NCBI GenBank assembly: GCA_963585895.1
Contig: OY757921.1
Coordinates: forward strand, 57,546,937-57,610,936
Reading direction: 5' to 3'
Source: Sepioteuthis lessoniana
Lineage: Eukaryota; Mollusca; Cephalopoda; Myopsida; Loliginidae
Length of the DNA stretch: 64,000 nucleotides
A program made the position numbers and the translations under genes. The notes under the pieces are model-generated. The model saw only the letters and a list, made by a program, of their open reading frames with translations, was not told the origin of the DNA and searched no databases. Each line of letters begins with the position of its first letter. Position 1 is the stretch's first letter. Shown here in pieces: positions 12,166 through 24,751 of this stretch.

Positions 12166-12344
12166 CAAAATCACTGCTGTTTTTTGTTTATTTATTTGAC
12201 ATTTTCTTGATTAGTTTTTTTTGAACTTTTGATCTCAGAAGATCAAAAGTTTTATGATCATTTCAGAACCTGATCGAAAAATGTTCGGAATCTTAAAAAT
12301 GGAAATAATATATTTTTAAATTAATTTTGCGTTTGAATAAGCGG

Positions 12345-12465
12345 CTGTTGTCTCAAATTACATTACAATTTTTAAAAATCTGTTGTTTTTTTAAATAAAT
12401 TTTTTAAACAAGGGAGATAACTTGCTCACAAAGTAATCTCCCTCAGTTTAGTAATTGAACATTTA
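12345..12465 (+). repeat. hairpin repeat copy 1 (AAGGGAGATAACT type)
   Basis: Shares CTGTTGTC.CAAAT.ACATTAC and a hairpin with 17235-17345. The hairpin here is GGGAGATAACTT ... AAGTAATCTCCC at about 12411-12443, with one mismatch. Confidence 0.6.
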
Positions 12466-12894
12466 AGTTAAATGTGCTTATACTATAGAATAAAAATTAC
12501 TTTTGTCTTAATCAGTTTTAGCTAACTTAAACTTTTTGGATCTCAGGAACTCAATATTTTTGGTTGACTGCTATCTTATACACGATGAGGTACATATTCT
12601 TGGCTCAATAATATGGTCAGATTCTGATAATAAAAGGCTTAATAAAGTTTCAAAGTTGGATTTTAAAAAAATTCTCTTTATTGAATGAACCTCATATTTA
12701 CCAATAGCTAAAAGGAGAATAGTTGGTAAAATAGATTGTTTTAGTGATAAGTTGTTTTCTAGCTAATTCGAAGTTAGAGTTCAAGCAGAGGACAGGGAAA
12801 AAGGAGTCATTTCCAGACCAACCATGAAAATGTGAAGACTGGCTGAAAACTTGGCATCCATTTTGGGTGGGCTCTGCAAAGGAACCCAACTATT

Positions 12895-13450
12895 CCAGTG
12901 TACTAAACCAGGTGACCATTAAGAAGCATTAGTACAGAAAGAACAAATGAACTTCAGACATTTCCTTTGAAAATGCAACGAAGGAAAAACATTGAATATG
13001 AGCACCCTACAGGACACCTTGATGGGAGATTCCACCTTTCTTGTTAGTTGTATTTTTTTTCTTTATGCAATAAAGGTTCTGGTTCCTATTATAACCTCAA
13101 GTCAGAGAAGAGACTCAAAGAGAGCAGTTAGAAGAGGCCTCAAGAGAGGTGACAGCTGGATCAACAGAGAAGAAATGACTAAATCAGTGGCTGTCCTTTC
13201 ACCTCCTATGGCTTATAGTCTCTGTCTATTTAAATCTGTTGATGTATTTCATACTCTATCCCTCTCTTTTTGCCCACTACTGTGAATAGGCAGTAATAAT
13301 AAACTTTTGTATCCAGTGAGCCAAGAGACAGTGTTTTGTGTTCATCACTTCTTATCACGTGAGGTTACCTCAGGGTCCAACTGAAACCAAAGGGATAGTA
13401 GTACACTGAGAGTCTATTTGGGGCCACGGTCTTATAATACCTGGCCCAAG
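12895..13450 (+). mobile_element. possible solo LTR or retroelement end
   Basis: Has a TATTTAAA box at about 13229 and AATAAA at about 13300 followed by a region unlike its AT-rich surroundings (GAGCCAAGAGACAGTG, CACGTGAGGTTACCTCAGGG, CTTATAATACCTGGCCC). This layout is like the R-U5 part of an LTR, but no second copy or target duplication was seen, so the call is tentative. Confidence 0.25.
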
Positions 13451-13717
13451 TATATTAGCACTATGTGAAATGCAAATAGCCACATCAATGACTGCCAATT
13501 CCATTTCCTATAACAGAAACCACTAAATCATGGACACCCTCATATAATTTTAAAGTCATTAGGTTTTACCTTTTCCTCAGCTATTGCTTCAATGTTGGTC
13601 TTTCAGGTTGAAGAGCCTACTGGTAGTTGTAATGTTAGTAACCATATTCTTCTCTTGAAAGCTAGTTACATCAATCACATGAAGTCTCATGACTGAACAA
13701 ATTTCCTATATCTATTT

Positions 13718-13843
13718 TTGATGTCAGCAAATATTTCTACAAATAAAATCATCTTCTGAAGATTTTGTATTTTTTCATCTCTATATATTTTCATTCTATT
13801 TGACTTCTTTTCAGTTTTTCCCAGAAGTATTTGCTGACATCAA
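13718..13843. repeat. inverted repeat, 21-bp arms
   Basis: TTGATGTCAGCAAATATTTCT at 13718-13738 and its reverse complement with one mismatch at 13823-13843, separated by 84 bases of AT-rich DNA. May be a MITE-like element; no target duplication identified. Confidence 0.7.
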
Positions 13844-14807
13844 ATGTTTCGGGTATTTAGACATTCATCATGGTGTGTAAGATATTAAATGAAATGAAAA
13901 AGACTAGAAAATTTTAGAATGTTCTCATTCTATTGGCAGTGCTCTGTTTTAAATTTTGTGATGTAATTCGTATTCCAAAATTTATTTTTAAAAATCCATT
14001 TAACATCATCTCTCTTAATATCTATATTATTTACTTCCTATCAACCAATTATAAACTATATATAAACATAATGTGTCAATCCATCTTTATTATTCTTTCT
14101 ATCTCTTTTTAATTTGACTATTTTTTTATCTATCTTTCTAAATATAAATAAATGAAGCCAAATAATTTTAAGGTATTTTGTAACTTTTCAGCATTAATCT
14201 GACCAAATAAAGAGACAAAACAAAAACAGGTCTCTGTTTGATAGTATTGTGGTTTGAAATGATACTAGATTCAATGGTTTTCTGTCATTTTTTTTATTAT
14301 GTATGTAAACTAACATCATGGAATCTTTAGAATTAAAGTTGTGATTAGTTTCTAAATTATGTTTGACCAAATCGTTATTTATGTTTAAAATCTTTTCTGT
14401 GCTTGTAAATCTTTTTATCAGGATGCTTCAATCACTTATCTTTTTTATTATAATCTAGACATGCAATTTCATAAACCCCTTCTCTGGATTTGATTAATGA
14501 AATTCCTAATTGTCTTTGAAGAGTTTATGATTGTTTTAATTCCAAGGTTGTTAAGGTTTTATCTATGATATTTGTTGTTGAATTGTTGGGTAAAATGATA
14601 TATCTATGTAATGTATTATTTGAAAAATTATGGTTTTGAATTTCTGGAGAACATTTAGGTTTGTGAATTTTGAGAACTTTCATTTTGGCATTTTATGTAA
14701 AAGATTTAGTATATTGAATTTGGCTTCATCGTTTATTTAGAAAGATAGTTAAAAGAAGTTTAATGCTGATAAAGACATATATATAGGAATATTTATAAGT
14801 TGTTATA

Positions 14808-14985
14808 GCTGAAGGCTCCCTTTTTGATAGCTACTACACCAAGGTGTAGGGGAGGGTACAACTTCTTTCCCTGGATTGCTTCACTTTACCTTTGATCTGT
14901 ACCATTTTTTATGTCTTTGGTATGACTCGACCTGGGATTGAATCCAAGTCTCCCATGCCATTGGGGAACACTCTAAATGTTAACA
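14808..14985 (-). mobile_element. tRNA-headed SINE (family S1), truncated
   Basis: Reverse copy of the family described at 9964: GGCTCCCTTTTTGATAGCTA at one side, TATGACTCGACCTGGGATTG (reverse B box) at the other. Internal deletion of the part between the box and the body. Diverged. Confidence 0.75.
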
Positions 14986-14989
14986 TCTG

Positions 14990-17230
14990 TATATAGATAG
15001 ATAGACTGATGTGGTATGTTTTTTAAAAAATAAATTTTGGAACATTCATTACTTCACAGAAATATTGTAATTGTCATATCATCAAAAGCCTTTGATGAGG
15101 AAGAGGCCAATTGGGCCTTGCTTAGGTCTAAAAATAATCTCTTCGTCACGATATTTAAAATGTCTTCCCAGATGTTGAATATCCTCCCAGAAATTCCTTC
15201 CAAGTGGTTTTTTTTTTTTTTTTTTTTTTTTAAAGAGAATTTAAAAGAAAAGAAAATATTCTAGTTTTAATTCATTCACCGGGATAAAGGGAAGTAACTC
15301 TTAATCAAACAAACATCACAAAGTTATTACGCAATCAGTATATACGAAGATTGTTCGACGCCTATTCTCGACGTCTCGTGAATGAACGGAACGTTTTTTT
15401 TATTTTTGGATTGGTTAATTACGCTGCTTTATAAACTACCAATTACACCCACTCATGTCGACTTATACACGTATGTAAATGTTTTCCTGACAACAAACCG
15501 ACAATTCAAATGATTTACAAGTTATACATAAGAGTATTAACTTATTGGTAATACATTCAAGGTATTTAATTAATTGCATTGATATATCAACGTATTGGCT
15601 TGAAATGATTTCTACGTCAGGGTGTTTCATCCAATTTAAGAATAGAATTATTTTAAATAGAATTATTTCCCTGACCTAGAATAAGACCCAAGTGGGTTAT
15701 CATTTCCGAAAATAACTAGCTCATTTTGCCACAAAAATCTTGTGGGTCTGGAACTAGCTATCCCATGTCTTAGTCAGTAGAAGTTCGATATTCAAAGAGA
15801 CAAAAATATTAATACACATGCAAAAATATATTCATAAATTATTGCTTATTACTAAAAATATATAAATACATAAACAGACAACGTTTGTTAAACTCAACCT
15901 CCTGTTATTTGTTTTCTGTTTGCATGTTTTATTCATAATTCCTTTCAAGATTAACCTTTTATGACAGTTACTCGTAAGAATCCCTCTGCAACATTATTAT
16001 TTTGCGTTTTGTTGTAGTATCTTGTTACACTAATTTACTCTCTACCAGGCTATTTGGAATGTTCTTTTTTTATACCACTAATATGAATAAAAACCATGAA
16101 ATTAAGATGGAAATTTAGGTTTTTTCCGATCTAAAAGTCACTTTATTTTATCACAAGACCAGGATAAACACAAGACGGCACATTGTTTGATAGTTATTCA
16201 AAGCAAGACAAAATTGTTTCAACTTGTCTGGGAAATTTTTACTCATCTGCCATATTCAACAAACATTGCTGTTTTTTAGGCCACCGTTTATTCCAATCAG
16301 GCTACATTCTATGTCAAATCTCGTTATGATTCATAAACTTCTTCATCGGAATCAAAAAATAAAACGGTTGATTGACAGCTCGATATCACCGTCTGATTGC
16401 TGTCATGAGCAAGTCAGATGACTAAAGTTTAAACTTTTGAGGGCGAAAAGAATGCTTCACGTACTATCATTGTGATCGCTTCTACATCGGATATATATAA
16501 ATGATACACCAAATTCTATATTTGGCCATTTCCTATTCTCGAACTCCCCTAAAGATCTTCATATAGTAATTTCCTCGTTCACCTCAACGGCTTAGCATAG
16601 ATAATGGTCTTAAAATATCTTTTCTATATAAAACCATTTCACTTCATACACATGAATAACAGCCCATAACAAGTAAATCTATTCTTGAACAATTACCGAG
16701 AACTCAAATATAACAGAATGAACATTCAACAATTTAAATTCGATTAAAAACTTAAAATAAATGAATAAATAAATGAATGAATAAAGAAATCAATAAATAA
16801 ACATTTTGTATAATTTTACTTATTCTGTTATTGTTTCGTACCATTTCTTCCATCCAACTCTGACAAATTAGCTGGCAGTAGAATATTACTGGTCATGTTT
16901 TTCATTTCCTTTCTCCTTTCTCCCTACTAAAACAATTAGGAAACCAAAATCTATCAGTTCCTTGGAAGAGTGCAAAATGCAATTAGAGCAAATTTTTGTT
17001 GTAAAAAAAAGGCTCTGGAAAGATAGAATTACGAAGCTATGGGAAATATTTATGTTTAAAATAATTTTTTAAAATCCACCTTTAGTTTTATCTTATCAAT
17101 AACACGAACTGTTTTAGTTACCTAATAAAGAAAGTACATTTCTATTTTTAAAAGATATTTCAAAATATCTAAAATATTCTTCAAAATATAAAATTTTTTT
17201 TTTTTTTTTTTTTTTTAGAATTTGTAAAAT
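14990..17230. other. no recognised gene
   Basis: AT-rich DNA with a T tract at 15208-15230 and the motif AAAGGGAAGTAACTC at 15286-15300. Small ORFs of 60-75 codons have no domain. Nothing else supported. Confidence 0.6.
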
Positions 17231-17234
17231 TAAG

Positions 17235-17345
17235 GCCTGTTGTCCCAAATAACATTACAATTTAACAAATCTGAATTTTGAAACGATTTTAATGCAAGGG
17301 AAATAACTAAGTAAACGAGTTATTTCCCTTAGATTGATAAATTAT
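17235..17345 (+). repeat. hairpin repeat copy 2 (AAGGGAAATAACT type)
   Basis: Perfect 13-bp inverted repeat AAGGGAAATAACT (17296-17308) and AGTTATTTCCCTT (17318-17330) with a 9-base loop. Homologous to 12345-12465; one arm position differs between the copies with the matching change on the other arm. Confidence 0.75.
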
Positions 17346-18354
17346 GATTTTAAATGGTTATAGTCTTTAAGTCAAGACATCAGGAAGTATAACATTTTTT
17401 TTTTAGTAATTATTTATTTTAAATGCTATGAATTGCAGAAAAGAGAAATGAATGGATCTATAAACAAGAACATATACACTATAGGACAAAAATAAAAACA
17501 AAAAATAACTGACATGAAAAATAAGTCAATAACAATGTAGTGTTATGACAAGTTACGATAATATATATGACCACTTGATATTTATTTAGGTATCAAATTA
17601 GTAGCCACGACTATTTTTTGTGACAATTTCAACTTTTTTCATAATTTTTTATGAATCGTGGTGATTTAATTATTTTCGAGGAATTCAATTTTAGAAAATA
17701 ATGCAACAATAAGCAAGAAAAAAATTATTTGTCCCCGTATGTTTCAAAGACATTGAAGTTTTATTAAAATTTGTCAAAAATTAGAAAATACTTCAGTTTT
17801 TCCCCCATCAGTTTTTTTTTGTCCAATACTGAAAAAAAAAAAAAAAAAAAAGAAAAAAAGTTAAATCAAATTTTCATTGTCTACTTTTTTCCAAGAGTTC
17901 AAAATAAATTACCACAAAATAGAAAAATTCATTAATTTTTAAAGCATAAGAAGTGGAACAACCAAAACTAATACGGATATTTGTAACAATAGAAAAAAAA
18001 GAAGTGAATTAAAAAAAAAAGACATTCATTTAACAATCGGTTGCGAAAAGGTAGAAAACTTCAAACTTCTAGTTTTAAAATTTAATGCTGAAGTGCTGAT
18101 GTCTGGTATGCATAAAAGAATATTACATTAAACCAGGGCTTCTTAAAGTGGTCCGTATATATTTCTAGGGGCGGATAAAAATTTGGTCGAAGAAATAAAG
18201 CATAGCGGTCCACAGTTGATGAATTTACTAGTGTTGTATATTCACAGATAAATAATGCTGAATATCGGTGAAAAAGCAGAATTAGATCTTGGTTTCAATA
18301 GCATAACTATCAGTTTGATTTTCTCTCCGTAATCTTAACTTTTATATACACACA

Positions 18355-18545
18355 TATGTATCATCATTATCATCATCAAATGGCGCTGACAGTACAGAGT
18401 CCCCGCCTCTCTTTCTGTCATCAATCGCTCCGGGCAGGTCCTCTAGACTGCATCCAGTGTCCGCTCAATCTTGCTGCTTGTTCCTGGCTTAGGCAGGTGC
18501 ATTTGCGAGAAGTGCAAGAACATTTGCCTAGTCTACATCTGTCAT
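18355..18545 (-). mobile_element. 3' tail of a LINE copy with GAT-repeat end, reverse
   Basis: Read in reverse, the sequence TGGATGCAGTCTAGAGGACC..., GATTGATGACAG resembles the C-terminal codons of the LINE seen at 613 and 47575. It ends in a GAT/AAT-rich microsatellite (plus strand CATCATTATCATCATC). Strongly degraded. Confidence 0.45.
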
Positions 18546-19093
18546 AGTTCCCGCGAATAATCGTTAGCTTCTTGCTTTTTTTTCAGTAGGAAACCATTTT
18601 CGTTCATTAGATCGAAATACGTTATCTAGGTTGATTATAAACAAATATACCGCTAATGTATCTCGTTACTAGACTCCATCGACGATGTCATTTTTGAAAA
18701 TGAAGGATGTTGAATCGTTTTTTTTTTTAGATTTTTTTTTTTTCATTAAAGTTTAGTATAACTATTCGTTTGCAAAAGACGTGATTTATTTTTATTGTTT
18801 ATTTACAACGGATCACTGCTTTGTTTACACCGAGCTTAGCGCACGAAAGGCGCTACGCTACGTTTGTTCGAAGATTTCAGTTACCCTAGAAAACCCCTAA
18901 AACTTATATATTCATAATAAATATTTAATTTCACTCTTTTCCAGACTCGGAGAGGCAGTATAAGTCTAATTTTCTTTAAATCAATTTTTTAAAAATTGGT
19001 TTCTAAGTTTGTTGTCTTTTTTTTCTTTCTTTCTTTAAGGCCGAGAAACCGTTAAGATGAATTGGATTCTTTTTTAGAGCAGCGTTTAGCTGC

Positions 19094-19097
<4 letters not shown>

Positions 19098-19149
<52 letters not shown>
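19098..19149. repeat. (GA)n microsatellite
   Basis: Uninterrupted AG dinucleotide tract of about 50 bases. It explains the low-complexity serine/leucine reading frame on the minus strand here. Confidence 0.95.
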
Positions 19150-19152
<3 letters not shown>

Positions 19153-19454
19153 CTTGCCACGATCACCAAGAGAATGTGAATAGTTTTTAACTAGCAAATA
19201 ACCACGCCCCAGAAAATCACCAAAAGAATGGGTAAGTACGGTGGGGTGGCAGTATGACATTGAAGTTTAGAGACAGGCCCTCCCAGTCTTTGCCAAATTT
19301 TTTAGTTTAAAATCTTTGCAGGCATGACTCTAACACTTATTAAAATCAATCCGAAAATGGTGGAACCTTTGCTGTACGAATGGATAGATATTTGGTGAAA
19401 CTTTAATGAAGATTGTAATCATTTATCCTTGTTAAGTTTAGGTTTGGTCTGGTT

Positions 19455-19690
19455 TGATTTCTTTGTTTAATGGCCTGTCAAACGTCGTGAGTTATTTAAT
19501 GCAAGAGCAATCCTTGTAAAAGAACCTTAGTGGTACAATTTAACCCATAGCAGGAGATGATAAGAGGGTCCATGTTTTTCCCCAAAGGTATTAATCCAAA
19601 AGTGAACATAATGGCGCTATTGGAGTTTGAACTTGCTTACTGCGCTGTCGTAGTTCGGCACATTAGCCACTACGCCACGCGTACTCCCCC
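19455..19690 (-). mobile_element. tRNA-derived SINE (family S2), reverse
   Basis: Reverse copy of the element at 8550: on the plus strand GTTTAATGGCCTGTCAAACG and GAGTTATTTAATGCAAG (3' end reversed), then AACCCATAGCAGG, then the tRNA-like head around 19640-19690 (CACATTAGCCACTACGCCAC, reversed A box). Confidence 0.7.
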
Positions 19691-20102
19691 GGTTGAGTTT
19701 AGCCCAGAGGAAGAAGTATGAGACACCTAGTGAGAACCAAACTCACTAATTAGTAGTATTTGATACACAAGACAAGCTTGTTAGTCATAACACTACGATT
19801 GTTGCTTAGTTAGACACACAAGCTGCTGTTCCTAAGTCGTCACCCATTCAAGTAATGCATAAGCTCATAGTTGTTTAATTTCTGTGGTCTAGAAAGAACC
19901 AATGTTTTTAGATGACTTGACTATAATCCAAGTTGTCATTATTGGGGGAATTTATATATCTATTCCCCCGGGGTCAGTGAGGTACGGTCACCTTCAAATG
20001 CAAGTGTGAAACGCCGCAAGATTTCTTGTAACCTAAAATGCCTGCAAACAGATAATTATCTTCTTCCCTCGGAAACAGCCCTGTACCCCAAATTAAGTGA
20101 AT

Positions 20103-20659
20103 AGTAAAAGTAAAGTTGGCGACCGTAGTCGAGGGCGACCAAAAGGCTTCCTTTTTAATAGCCACTACAGGGAAGAGCGCTACTCCTTTCCCTAGATTGC
20201 TCTACTTTACCCTTGATCCGTACCTTATAATGCTAAGTGTTACGCAAGGAGGCATCAAGTACGGGAGGTGCCCGTGGTGTAGTCGTTATCGCCGTAGGAA
20301 ATGAACACGGCGATACAAGTTCAAATCCTGGACGATACTGATTGCATTTCACATAGTACTAATACCCTTGGGAAAGGTATGAATCCAATTATTCTCCCTC
20401 CAGCTATGGGTAAATAGTAGGACAGACTAGGTTCTTCAGCCTTGGTGAGGCAACTAGTCTAGGAGAAGGAAAACTCTGAATTCAAACCTGTTAAACTCCG
20501 CTTAAAAATTGACCTTGTGTCATATCCTGCCCGTGCGGAGGGGTTGGTAAATAGTATCAAGTACTATTTTTTTGAGTCTTTGGTATGATTCGACCTGGGA
20601 TTGAACCCAGGTCTCCCATACCATTGGTGAACACTTGAACCATTATGCCAATGTCCGGT
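20103..20659 (-). mobile_element. tRNA-headed SINE (family S1) split by another SINE
   Basis: Reverse S1 copy in two parts, 20103-20262 and 20556-20659. The break is at ATCAAGTAC, which is duplicated at 20254-20262 and 20556-20564 on either side of the inserted element. The second part carries the reverse B box (CGACCTGGGATTGAACCCAG). Confidence 0.85.
20263..20555 (+). mobile_element. tRNA-derived SINE (family S3) inserted in S1
   Basis: tRNA-like head GCCCGTGGTGTAGTCGTTAT (A box) and ACAAGTTCAAATCCTGG (B box), then a body with GGGAAAGGTATGAATCC and a 3' part with AAATTGACCTTGTGTCATAT and GGAGGGGTTGGTAAAT. Flanked by the perfect 9-bp duplication ATCAAGTAC. A related copy with the same 3' part lies at 41185-41535. 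Confidence 0.85.
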
Positions 20660-22400
20660 AAATTAAGTGAATACAACGCAGTAATTCGTTATCTTTTGCA
20701 TAGATAGGCATTTTGGTCGATTTTTTCTTTGTGAATCAGCTGGAGTGCTTTTAAACTTTGACGGTTGGATGGGTTTATGGGGAAAAAATTGCCCAATATT
20801 TTTTTAAAATCAGAAATCATTATCATCTGACACGAAACTGTTTACGAAAAGATTCAATGAAAGGAAATGTGTCAAGCGATGCTTTTGTGTTCTCAACTGG
20901 CCAAGCCAAATGATAATTATCATCACGAATCCACTTATGATCAGAAGTGACGATCTATACGTACATAATCTCATTATTTATGACGGGTAATGTGCTAGTT
21001 TAGAAAGAAAGAAAGAAAGAAAGAAAGATGATATAAAAATTATGACGGTGGAAAAATATATTATTTTTGGTTACCAAGTTTCAATGCTTTAAAGTTTTTT
21101 GGTTATTATTAATATTCAGTAACATTCGTTTTGATTGTATAATATTCCACTAGTAATGACAAAATCATTGTATCTTTGGTTTAGAAGAAAATTACCTTTT
21201 AATACATAAATTTCAAGGGTGTACTTATTTATGGGCGTATATCGTGTATACTCGTACATAAATTGAATTTTGAAGACCTAATCGATAGGGAAGAAATTCA
21301 CTGTCGGCCTATACTCGTGGAAAGGTCGAATTTTGGAGTTCTAATTTTTTTGTTGGGTGGGGAATTGGAGTCGGCCAATATTCATTACAATTTTGAAATT
21401 CAAACATAACGGGAAGGATTAAATTGTTAACCTCAAAAATCAAATGAATATATAAATATACTCAAGATCAACTTATATACGAGTAGGTTCGGTATCTCAT
21501 TTTTAAGAGCTTGGAAAGCTTTTGTATATTTAAAAACGTAATGATTACATTAGTCAAAAAGCCAAATTTAATGCCAACGCTTTCATTAAGTTTAGGTGGG
21601 CGGTTTCATTCAGTCTGAATAACCTCGTTTCAGTTATCATTTCTTTCTTTCTTTTTCTTTTTTTCTTTTTTTTCTTTTTCCACATGCCAATTGACCAAGT
21701 TCTTACCGTAAATGAGTCAACGCTTTATAAAAGGGTTTTTCTTTTTCAAGCGAATGTTTCCGGATTATGACAAACAACTTATGTGTCATAAATCTACAAA
21801 CAGGAACCTTATTCAACATAAGTTGGCTGAGATGATCAGAATTTCGTTTCTTCTTACCAATCCTATAATTCCTGATAAAATTTGTATCCGTCTTCGTTAT
21901 CCCCCAAAAAACATTTCAATTGCAATTCATTCAAAAATGTATTCTTACGTTTATTTTTATAAACAGAACAACAGAACAGCCGGTTTACGTTTTACACTAA
22001 AACTTAAAGGAAGGGGAGTTAATCAATTGAAAATAAACAGACTATTGAAAAAGGTAAGAGTTGTTCCCTTAAGAGAACCTTAATTGCTTGAATTTGGAGC
22101 AAGAAAAAAAAAAAAAAAACATGAGAAAACCAAAAGATAAGATGACTTGGATTGACGAAAAAACATGTCTGGATTATTTCTGGAATCATCAAAAATGAAA
22201 CATTTATTTTGTATAAAAAAGGGGTTGGATGATTTTCCAAAAACGCTGTTTTAAAAACTAGGTGATGAGAAATTGGCATTAAGGATGACCAAATGAACAA
22301 ACCTAACCAACCCCACTTCGATTTGGGCCGTACTTAATTATAGTTGGAATTTTTGACATCTCAGACCGAGAAATAGAGTCGGAGTCAGAAGAATAAGAAG
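20660..22400. other. no recognised gene; one unassigned ORF
   Basis: Contains a (GAAA)n tract at 21005-21028. A 123-codon ORF at 21712-22083 (+) is basic and has no recognisable domain or signal; it could be chance or a degenerate element. Nothing else supported. Confidence 0.5.
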
Positions 22401-22403
22401 AGA

Positions 22404-22408
<5 letters not shown>

Positions 22409-22459
<51 letters not shown>
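22409..22459. repeat. (GA)n microsatellite
   Basis: About 50 bases of uninterrupted GA repeats followed by GGTGGGGAGG. Confidence 0.95.
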
Positions 22460-22465
<6 letters not shown>

Positions 22466-22559
22466 AGGTCAAATCACTTCTGCTGAATGCCAGACTCCTA
22501 ATACTAAAAACTTGACTTACTACTCGATCATTTAAATTGTGTTACATATTTAGTATCAA

Positions 22560-23406
22560 TCGATTGAGACCATAACAGAAAGGGTTAAAACTGCTGTGTA
22601 CAAAAAACAATATAAAAAGTGTTACATTTTATTATATCAAGCGTCTGGTTGCCAGGAAAGGACAAAACACAAAGTTGTATATCAAACAAGAAGACAAGTG
22701 AAAAATTTAACAACTATATTAACAAACAAGAAACAAAAGGTTCAAACAATTGTGTTGGTGAATATAAGAATGTTTGTGAAATTGAGAAGAAAATGTTCGC
22801 AGTTGTATTGATAGGAACGAGTTAATTTTAGGAGATCTTATACGTGTTGAATGGTAATGAAAAGCGAGAAATAAAATGTTCCAATATTTGTTTTGGTAGG
22901 GGTGAGTCACAGACTTACGAGGTCAATAAAAGTTTATAGAGAAAGAGAAAAGTCGGCGTTGAAAAAGTGGAACGTATTGGGTGGTGATTCTCAGGTCATG
23001 CAGTTTCCATCAAAGGACGCAGTAAGAAGGTTAAGACGAATTTACGTGAAGTTGAATGTTGCAGGCGTCGCGGTCGATGTTCTCTCTCGAGGCCTCGGAG
23101 CTGACTGACTTTTTGAACTTTCGCTTGGGTCGAATCAGCTCCAAAAACTTTGGAGGAGAAGGTTGCTGATTGGGTGAAAAAAAATTGGCTTTTAAATTGT
23201 AAATATAAAGTTCTATTTCCACCGGATGGATGCGCGGAGCCTACCTGCACAGTGATGTGTTTTATTCATTTTGGTTTCGGCCATCGTCTAGACAACATCC
23301 GGCTTTTGAAATGTACATTTGTGGTGTTTTATTTGTATGTTTATTTATTGATTGTGAGTTAATTTTGAATGTACTAGTAAATCAGAAGGGATTTCTGTAT
23401 ATAACA
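22560..23406 (-). mobile_element. LTR-like repeat, family A, left copy
   Basis: Homologous, in the same orientation, to 29240-29644 plus 30009-30308. Shared blocks include GGTGAATAT, AAAATGTTCCAATATTTG, GATGAGTCACAGACTTA-type, GCAGGCGTCGCGGTCGATGT, CCAAAAACTTTGGAGGAGAA and GGGATTTCTGTATATAACA. Read on the minus strand it begins TGTTATATAC and so has a TG start; it lies 330 bases beyond the C-terminus of the minus-strand integrase, where a 3' LTR is expected. The other end is not sharply defined. Confidence 0.7.
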
Positions 23407-23734
23407 CAGCTCACCTAGATCACTTTCTGATTTCCAATGTGTATGTACGAGTATATGTGTGTATTGAGGATCTAATTCATGACGAAATTTTGGACACGTG
23501 CAGGAATTAGCCTTCGTGTTAACCTTATCGACATTTGTTTTCTTTCGTTTTGTGTTTTTTGTGGGGCGTTATATTGCTTGGAAAGGAAGTTTGAGTCGAA
23601 TTATGCGCTCCAGAAGTCCGTGGCGAAGAATGATGTTAGGTATTTTGAAGAGTGTCACATGGTGGGACCGGTGGTGTTATGTAGGATAGGTGTGTTGGTC
23701 GTGGTGCAAGGTGGCGAATATGTGCCCTGTGAAT

Positions 23735-24660
23735 CTAGGTCTTATCACCATTTTCGTTTTCCACTTGTTTCATCATGTCTTTTGTTTTTACGACTGTAAA
23801 TTCTCCTATCCAAGATAGATGTAATGATTGGGCCATGGTTGATCGTGGCCGATGAATTAAAACCTTGTCACCGACCTGTATTGGGTCCTTGTAGGTGAGG
23901 CGGTTTAATCTGACTTCCATTTTGTGGTTGGCTTCGTCGTTAGCTAGGGTGACGCCGTGATCGACGTGCCTTAAGAGAGCATTTATTTGCATACCCAGGT
24001 CGCCGTTTGCAATCTCTTTGCGTAGTTTAGGCAAACCTATATTGGAGTGACGACTAGTGATAATGTAATGCTGATCATAGCATTCATGGATGACGGATAC
24101 GAGGACGTCTGTCCATTCACAGTTTCTCGCATAGCATATCATGTGGAGGGCATCCTTTATCGTGCGATGTTGACGTTGAATATTTCCTGAGCTCGACGGT
24201 CGTCAGGAACAGTGAAGTTCCGGTATAATGAACATTTGGCTGAAAAATTGTCAGTAGACCTCACCAATAAAGTGTGAGCCACGATCGGAGGACACTATGT
24301 ATTTCTCTGTGGTAGAGAAAAAATTGGTATAGTCCGCGAGCAGCGTCGATTGCACGGTCTCTTGCACATGGTATGGCAGTAAAGTGTGGGCTGAAGCTAC
24401 CAAGAATGGTGAGGATGTAGTGCTTGCCTTTGGAGTTGAGCATTGTAACGAAGTCTATAAAGACGAACTCAAATGGTCTCTTGCCTCGTTTACGCTTGCC
24501 GTAATTTCCCTTGCATTTTTCGCATGTCACAGGAATTGACATAGGCTTTAATGTCGCAGTTTTTTAATTCCCATCAGTAGCTGGGTAGGAGTTCAGGCAT
24601 ACAAGTAACGCTTGAGAGGTTGGTGTTCTTGTGGATATGGTGAAGGTATCTGGCACGAAG
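23735..24660 (-). pseudogene. LTR-retrotransposon integrase, broken
   Basis: Minus-strand relic of a Ty3/Gypsy-like integrase. Order seen: HHCC zinc region (YLHHIHKN near 24640, then CEKC near 24520), core start with FEFVFIDFV (first catalytic Asp), SSDRGSHF in another frame (second Asp), SSGNIQRQHRTIKDAL where the third catalytic position, normally Glu, reads Gln (codon at 24176-24178), and a C-terminal domain with VGDKVLI and WIGEFTVV. At least one stop (in the zinc region) and frameshifts near 24530 and 24300 break it. It is upstream of the left LTR-like copy and directly follows the protease-like domain, with no reverse transcriptase between. Confidence 0.85.
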
Positions 24661-24751
24661 TTAAGTAAAACTAATTTGGGAGAGTGTTTACTGTCTCTTA
24701 TCATTATATCGGTGGTGCCTGGCTCCAGAAAAAATTAGTACATGAGTTTCT

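Noticed and set aside
12992-13285. 97-codon ORF
   Set aside because: No domain; lies in a possible LTR-like segment with polyA signal.
14190-14640. Minus-strand readings such as RQLGISLIKSREGVYEIACL
   Set aside because: Looked briefly protein-like but no family could be named and stops are frequent.
19003-19260. Ser/Leu-rich ORF
   Set aside because: Generated by the (GA)n microsatellite.
21712-22083. 123-codon ORF
   Set aside because: No recognisable domain, no splice or promoter context, basic low-information composition; left as unassigned.
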